Origin: an uncultured Eubacteriales bacterium
Lineage (GTDB): Bacteria; Bacillota; Clostridia; Oscillospirales; Butyricicoccaceae
Length of the DNA: 15,824 nt
Assembly (NCBI GenBank): GCA_910586105.1
Contig: CAJUGU010000098.1
Location: 1 to 15,824, forward strand
Direction of reading: 5' to 3'
In this document: piece by piece, positions 13,543 to 15,824 of the stretch
Layout of the letters: every line of letters starts with the position of its first letter
Numbering within the stretch: the stretch's first letter is position 1
Position numbers and translations under genes: made by a program
The notes under the pieces: generated by a model
What the model saw: the letters and a program-made list of their open reading frames with translations, nothing else
What the model was told of the DNA's origin: nothing
Databases searched by the model: none

Positions 13543-13745
13543 TGACATCTTTATTTGATCAGGAATACGCCATGAATCGATAGGGCGAAGAAATGCATGC
13601 GGAAGGACTGACAGAAGCAGCTCGGCAAATGAAAGAAAAGGGTTTTTCTGAAGCCGCGATCTCAAATGCCATCAATATTGATCTTCAACCCATTCATCAA
13701 TGGGTTATAGAGTCCTCCGCAGATATGGAAGATCCGTTGGATTGA
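13542..13745 (+). pseudogene. Decayed second copy of the Rpn tail (orphan RpnS-like cassette)
   Basis: ATG 13542 overlaps the rpn stop as TGATG. The frame reads MTSLFDQEYAMNR and then hits TAG at 13581-13583. Beyond it the same frame continues GEEMHAEGLTEAARQMKEKGFSEAAISNAINI...HQWVIESS and stops at TGA 13743-13745. This parallels the rpn tail from Met228 to the end: TAG replaces the TAT (Tyr) codon, and only one EG-type repeat unit remains instead of six. Shared exact blocks include GATCAGGAATACGCCATGA (13303-13321 and 13557-13575). The copy begins precisely at the internal start and not at a random point. An alternative start at ATG 13593 could still give a 50-residue protein, but it lacks a good ribosome binding site. 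Confidence 0.8.
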
Positions 13746-13901
13746 TATTGTTCACCAGCGCCGCTGATCAACTTTGGAAAGGTTGCCTGCTCGGAAGCAG
13801 GCAGCTGCAAAACTGGCTGACGAGGCATCTAAAATTGTTGCGTGGGAGTCGTTCCTTTCCGCGAAGCAGCTTGCCGGGTCGTCCCTCAAAGTTTCAACAC
13901 C
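13746..13901. other. Intergenic stretch between the rpn tail copy and wecC
   Basis: No gene is supported. One hairpin, TGCCTGC (13784-13790) with GCAGGCA (13797-13803) around TCGGAA, stands alone without a T-run. Frames crossing this region have no ribosome binding site and no recognisable protein signature. Confidence 0.5.
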
Positions 13902-13947
13902 AAAAACCGCCGCAGCGGATTTGCTTCCCGTTACGGCGGTTCTTTTT
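13902..13947. terminator. Bidirectional terminator between rpn locus and wecC
   Basis: AACCGCCG (13905-13912) pairs with CGGCGGTT (13934-13941). A run of A residues (13902-13906) sits on one side and CTTTTT (13942-13947) on the other. It would end plus-strand transcripts from rpn and minus-strand transcripts from wecC, whose stop codon overlaps the T-run at 13946-13948. Confidence 0.75.
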
Positions 13948-15151
13948 ACTTTGTCATGCCAACGCAGTCATAATAGGGCTTCTCGCGGATGCGGTCAAGA
14001 TTCTGCTGGAACAGGCTGTGTCCCAACGTGATCGCAATAAAGTCCGCCTTTGCCAGCGCTTCGTCAAAAGGCAGGTTCGGGATGCCGGAGATCTCCCCCG
14101 CAGGAGCGAACGGTTCGCAGGCGATCACGTTGACGCCCTTTTCCTGAAGCAGGTGGCAAAGCTCGATAGAAGGCGATTCGCGCAGGTCGTCCACGTCCGG
14201 CTTATAGGACAGGCCGAGCACCAGCACCGTGTCCGTGACCTTCTGCATGCCGGAAAGCACCTTTTCGGCAACGAAACGGGGCTTGTTTTCATTCCGAAGC
14301 CGCGAGGCATGGATGACCTTGGCTTCCTCCGGGAACTGCTCATAAATGAACCATGGATCGACCGCGATGCAATGCCCGCCAACACCAACGCCGGGGTTCA
14401 GGATATTCACGCGCGGATGGCAATTCGCCAGCCGGATCAGCTCGAAGACATTCACGCCCATTTTATCGCAGATCACGGAAAGTTCATTCGCATAAGCGAT
14501 GTTCACATCGCGGAAGGTGTTTTCGGTCAGTTTGCACATCTCTGCGGTCACGTCGTCGGTGACGCGGCAAACGCCCTTTTCCAGCACTGTGTCATAGATC
14601 TCTTTCGCCATACGCGCGGCCTCTGGCGTGCGGGCCCCAATGATACGGTCGTTGTTTTTCAGTTCGTACATCATATTGCCCGGGATCACGCGCTCCGGAC
14701 AATGGGCTACATGCAGCTCGTCCGCCGGGATATCCGACGCTTCGCTGAGGACGCGCGCAAGCATTTCGGTCGTGCGGGGCGGTACGGTCGATTCGAGGAT
14801 CACCAGCGAACTGCGGTCGATGACCGTACCCGCCATCCGACCTGCGGACTCCACAAATCGCAGGTCGGCCTTGTGCGTGCCGTCCGCATCCTGATAAAAC
14901 GGGGTCGGCACCGCGATATAAAATACATCCGAAGGGGCGATCTCGGTTGAAAAATGCAGCCGCCCGCCTGCCACCGCTTTGTCGAACGCTTCCTGCAAGC
15001 CAGGCTCTACGATGTGTATTTTGCCGCCGCGCAGGGAAGCGACGACCTGTTCGTTCACGTCAAAACCGCAGACCTCAAAACCGGCCTCGGCCAGCGTGAT
15101 CGCTGTCGGCAGGCCGATATAGCCCAGCCCCATGACAGTGATTTTTTTCAT
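13946..15151 (-). CDS. wecC: UDP-N-acetyl-D-mannosamine dehydrogenase
   Basis: The 401-residue NAD-dependent enzyme oxidises UDP-ManNAc to UDP-ManNAcA (uronic acid), a precursor of cell-surface polysaccharides. The N-terminal Rossmann motif is GLGYIGLPTA (residues 8-17). Family blocks are IHIVEPGL, VPTPF, ILEST, HCPERVIPG, KLTENTFRDVNIAYANELS (K207, N211) and RLANCHPRVNILNPGVGVGGHCIAVDPWF with catalytic C261. The C-terminal domain has SYKPDVDDLRESPS. IHIVEP and GGHCIAVDPWF are closer to WecC than to UDP-glucose dehydrogenase. ATG 15151 is used because AAAAGGAAG lies ten bases upstream and the Rossmann fold begins at once; the frame extends further but without homology. WecB (epimerase) is not adjacent. 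It may supply a secondary wall polymer of the kind SLH domains bind, which is inferred. Confidence 0.94.
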   Translation of the reverse strand: MKKITVMGLGYIGLPTAITLAEAGFEVCGFDVNEQVVASLRGGKIHIVEPGLQEAFDKAVAGGRLHFSTEIAPSDVFYIAVPTPFYQDADGTHKADLRFVESAGRMAGTVIDRSSLVILESTVPPRTTEMLARVLSEASDIPADELHVAHCPERVIPGNMMYELKNNDRIIGARTPEAARMAKEIYDTVLEKGVCRVTDDVTAEMCKLTENTFRDVNIAYANELSVICDKMGVNVFELIRLANCHPRVNILNPGVGVGGHCIAVDPWFIYEQFPEEAKVIHASRLRNENKPRFVAEKVLSGMQKVTDTVLVLGLSYKPDVDDLRESPSIELCHLLQEKGVNVIACEPFAPAGEISGIPNLPFDEALAKADFIAITLGHSLFQQNLDRIREKPYYDCVGMTK

Positions 15152-15226
15152 AGCTAAAAAACTTCCTTTTTGTTTTATTGTTCGCCCATTCCATGCATCG
15201 AAGGGCAAAAGCCATACGTTAAAGAC

Positions 15227-15255
15227 AGTATACCACAAATTTCCGGCGGAAGAAA
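15227..15255 (-). promoter_or_regulatory. Promoter of wecC
   Basis: On the minus strand TGGTATACT provides an extended -10 (TATACT, complement of 15227-15232). A weak -35 TTTCTT (complement of 15250-15255) lies 17 bases upstream. The start would be near 15220, giving a leader of about 70 nt. Confidence 0.55.
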
Positions 15256-15281
15256 GATTTTTCTTGAGAAAATCCGGATTT
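15241..15281. promoter_or_regulatory. Two palindromes in the wecC/perR divergent region
   Basis: TTCCG-G-CGGAA (15241-15251) falls inside the wecC promoter spacer. AAATCCGGATTT (15270-15281) is a perfect 12-base palindrome between the two promoters. Their placement suits a repressor or activator site shared by wecC and perR. They do not match the PerR box consensus, so the binding protein is unknown. Confidence 0.35.
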
Positions 15282-15295
15282 GGTAAAATAAAACA

Positions 15296-15325
15296 TTTAC
15301 AAAACCCGTCGACTTGGCGTATAAT
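15296..15325 (+). promoter_or_regulatory. Promoter of perR
   Basis: TTTACA (15296-15301) and a perfect TATAAT (15320-15325) are spaced by 18 bases. The start near 15332 gives a leader of about 40 nt. The region right of the -10 shows only a partial resemblance to a PerR box, so autoregulation is not demonstrated. Confidence 0.7.
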
Positions 15326-15370
15326 TTGAAATGGAAGACCCGCAGTATGCATGTGAAGGAGGCGCGAAAA

Positions 15371-15766
15371 ATGGTGAAGACGCGACAGCGGGAGCTGATA
15401 TTAACGGCGGTACGTGGCTCGGACAGCCACCCGACCGCAGATGAATTGTTCCAATCCATCCGCGCCGAGCTGCCGACGATCTCGCTTGCAACGGTTTACC
15501 GGAACCTTGGCATCCTCACGGAACAAGGGCTGATCCGTAAGATTGAGATACCGGACGGACGCGACCGTTTTGATTGGCGTCTGACCGATCATGAACATTT
15601 TCTGTGCCGCTGCTGCGGACGTATCTGGGATTTTTCACTTGCGCAGCCGATCGCGGCGCTGGTGCCGCCGGAAATGGGGTTCACGATACAGGACCACGCG
15701 CTTGTGGTGCGCGGGCTGTGCCGTGAATGCTCCGCAAAGGCCGCGCCTGTCTGTGCGGAAGGATAG
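15371..15766 (+). CDS. perR: PerR-like Fur-family metalloregulator
   Basis: The 131-residue DNA-binding regulator has an N-terminal winged helix (HPTADELF, ISLATVYRNLGIL) and a C-terminal metal-binding and dimerisation domain. The structural zinc cysteines form two CxxC pairs, C79/C82 and C117/C120. The regulatory metal ligands of Bacillus subtilis PerR (H37, D85, H91, H93, D104) all have counterparts at constant offset: H20, D68, H74, H76 and D87. Asp at the last position favours PerR over Fur, where Glu is usual. PerR senses peroxide by metal-catalysed oxidation of its histidines and represses oxidative-stress genes in anaerobes. Start ATG 15371 follows GGAGG (15358-15362) at eight bases. 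It is slightly shorter than typical PerR at the N terminus. It is divergent from wecC; its usual targets such as rubrerythrin are not in the window. Confidence 0.85.
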   Translation: MVKTRQRELILTAVRGSDSHPTADELFQSIRAELPTISLATVYRNLGILTEQGLIRKIEIPDGRDRFDWRLTDHEHFLCRCCGRIWDFSLAQPIAALVPPEMGFTIQDHALVVRGLCRECSAKAAPVCAEG

Positions 15767-15771
15767 ATCCG

Positions 15772-15818
15772 GGCGCCGGGGCTCTGCCCCGGGACCCCGG
15801 TCCTGCGCGGACGGCGCC
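15772..15818. repeat. GC-rich hairpin element at the window edge
   Basis: CCGGGGC-TCT-GCCCCGG (15776-15792) is a perfect seven-pair hairpin. The palindrome GGCGCC at 15772-15777 recurs at 15813-15818 and could pair with it, enclosing GACCCCGGTCC. The composition resembles dispersed intergenic hairpins of the GGGGCTCTGCCCC type common in Clostridia. It may also end perR transcripts, although no T-run is visible before the window stops. Confidence 0.5.
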
Positions 15819-15824
15819 AAAGGG

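Noticed and set aside
12607..13745. Transposon carrying the Rpn 'putative transposase'
   Set aside because: The family name includes transposase, but no terminal inverted repeats or flanking target duplications were found, and the architecture fits the toxin-antitoxin/defence type better.
13700..14950. 416-codon plus-strand frame
   Set aside because: It is antisense to wecC, which carries the complete dehydrogenase signature on the minus strand, and it also crosses the bidirectional terminator.
15319..15333. PerR box overlapping the perR -10 (GTATAATTTGAAATG)
   Set aside because: Only the left half resembles the TTATAATnATTATAA consensus, and that half is simply the -10 hexamer; the right half does not match.

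Overview
The window is chromosomal DNA from a high-GC Gram-positive anaerobe, most likely a gut-type Clostridia (Oscillospirales- or Christensenellales-like). The grounds are two secreted proteins with S-layer homology (SLH) domains, strong AGGAGG-type ribosome binding sites, a lipoprotein with a Gram-positive-style lipobox, sigma-A type promoters (several with an extended TGn -10) and classic U-tract terminators. Most genes are GC-rich (hand-counted 60-base lines: 45/60 in mtlD, 39/60 in ppa). The rpn locus and the middle of the giant surface protein are clearly AT-richer. The assignment is inferred from protein families and is not a species call.

Layout. Positions 1-82 hold the end of an unidentified upstream unit and a strong terminator. 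Positions 126-3475 look like one cell-envelope unit: an N-terminal SLH/transglutaminase-like protein broken by a one-base frameshift, an MBOAT O-acyltransferase 3 bases downstream, and a Pro/Glu/Ala-rich lipoprotein. A terminator precedes mtlD (mannitol-1-phosphate 5-dehydrogenase, 3935-5095), which has its own promoter and a leader of about 180 nt. Positions 5096-5322 are non-coding, with several hairpins and a terminator. A 1961-residue SLH-anchored surface protein fills 5641-11526. Next come ppa (family I inorganic pyrophosphatase), then an Rpn-family PD-(D/E)XK nuclease gene (12607-13542) with a decayed copy of its own C-terminal segment directly behind it. A bidirectional terminator separates this from wecC (UDP-ManNAc dehydrogenase, minus strand). 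wecC is divergent from a perR-like Fur-family regulator, and the window ends in a GC-rich hairpin repeat.

How the genes fit together. SLH domains anchor proteins to secondary cell-wall polysaccharides, which often contain ManNAc-type sugars. In Bacillus anthracis MBOAT proteins (PatA) O-acetylate this polymer and affect S-layer assembly. Two SLH proteins, an MBOAT and a UDP-ManNAcA-forming enzyme in one window therefore suggest an envelope theme, although no single operon joins them.

The most interesting locus is the rpn gene. It shows the hallmarks described for the Rpn gene-within-gene toxin-antitoxin/anti-phage systems: a nuclease core, an internal in-frame ATG behind a near-perfect Shine-Dalgarno sequence, and four-residue AEGR-type repeats in the separately translatable tail. 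Here a second, diverged tail copy follows. It starts exactly at the equivalent internal ATG, overlaps the rpn stop codon as TGATG, and is interrupted by one TAG. This resembles an orphan antitoxin/tail cassette. The second notable signal is a sharp low-GC block (about 7190-9240) inside the giant surface protein gene, suggesting modular replacement of its exposed middle.
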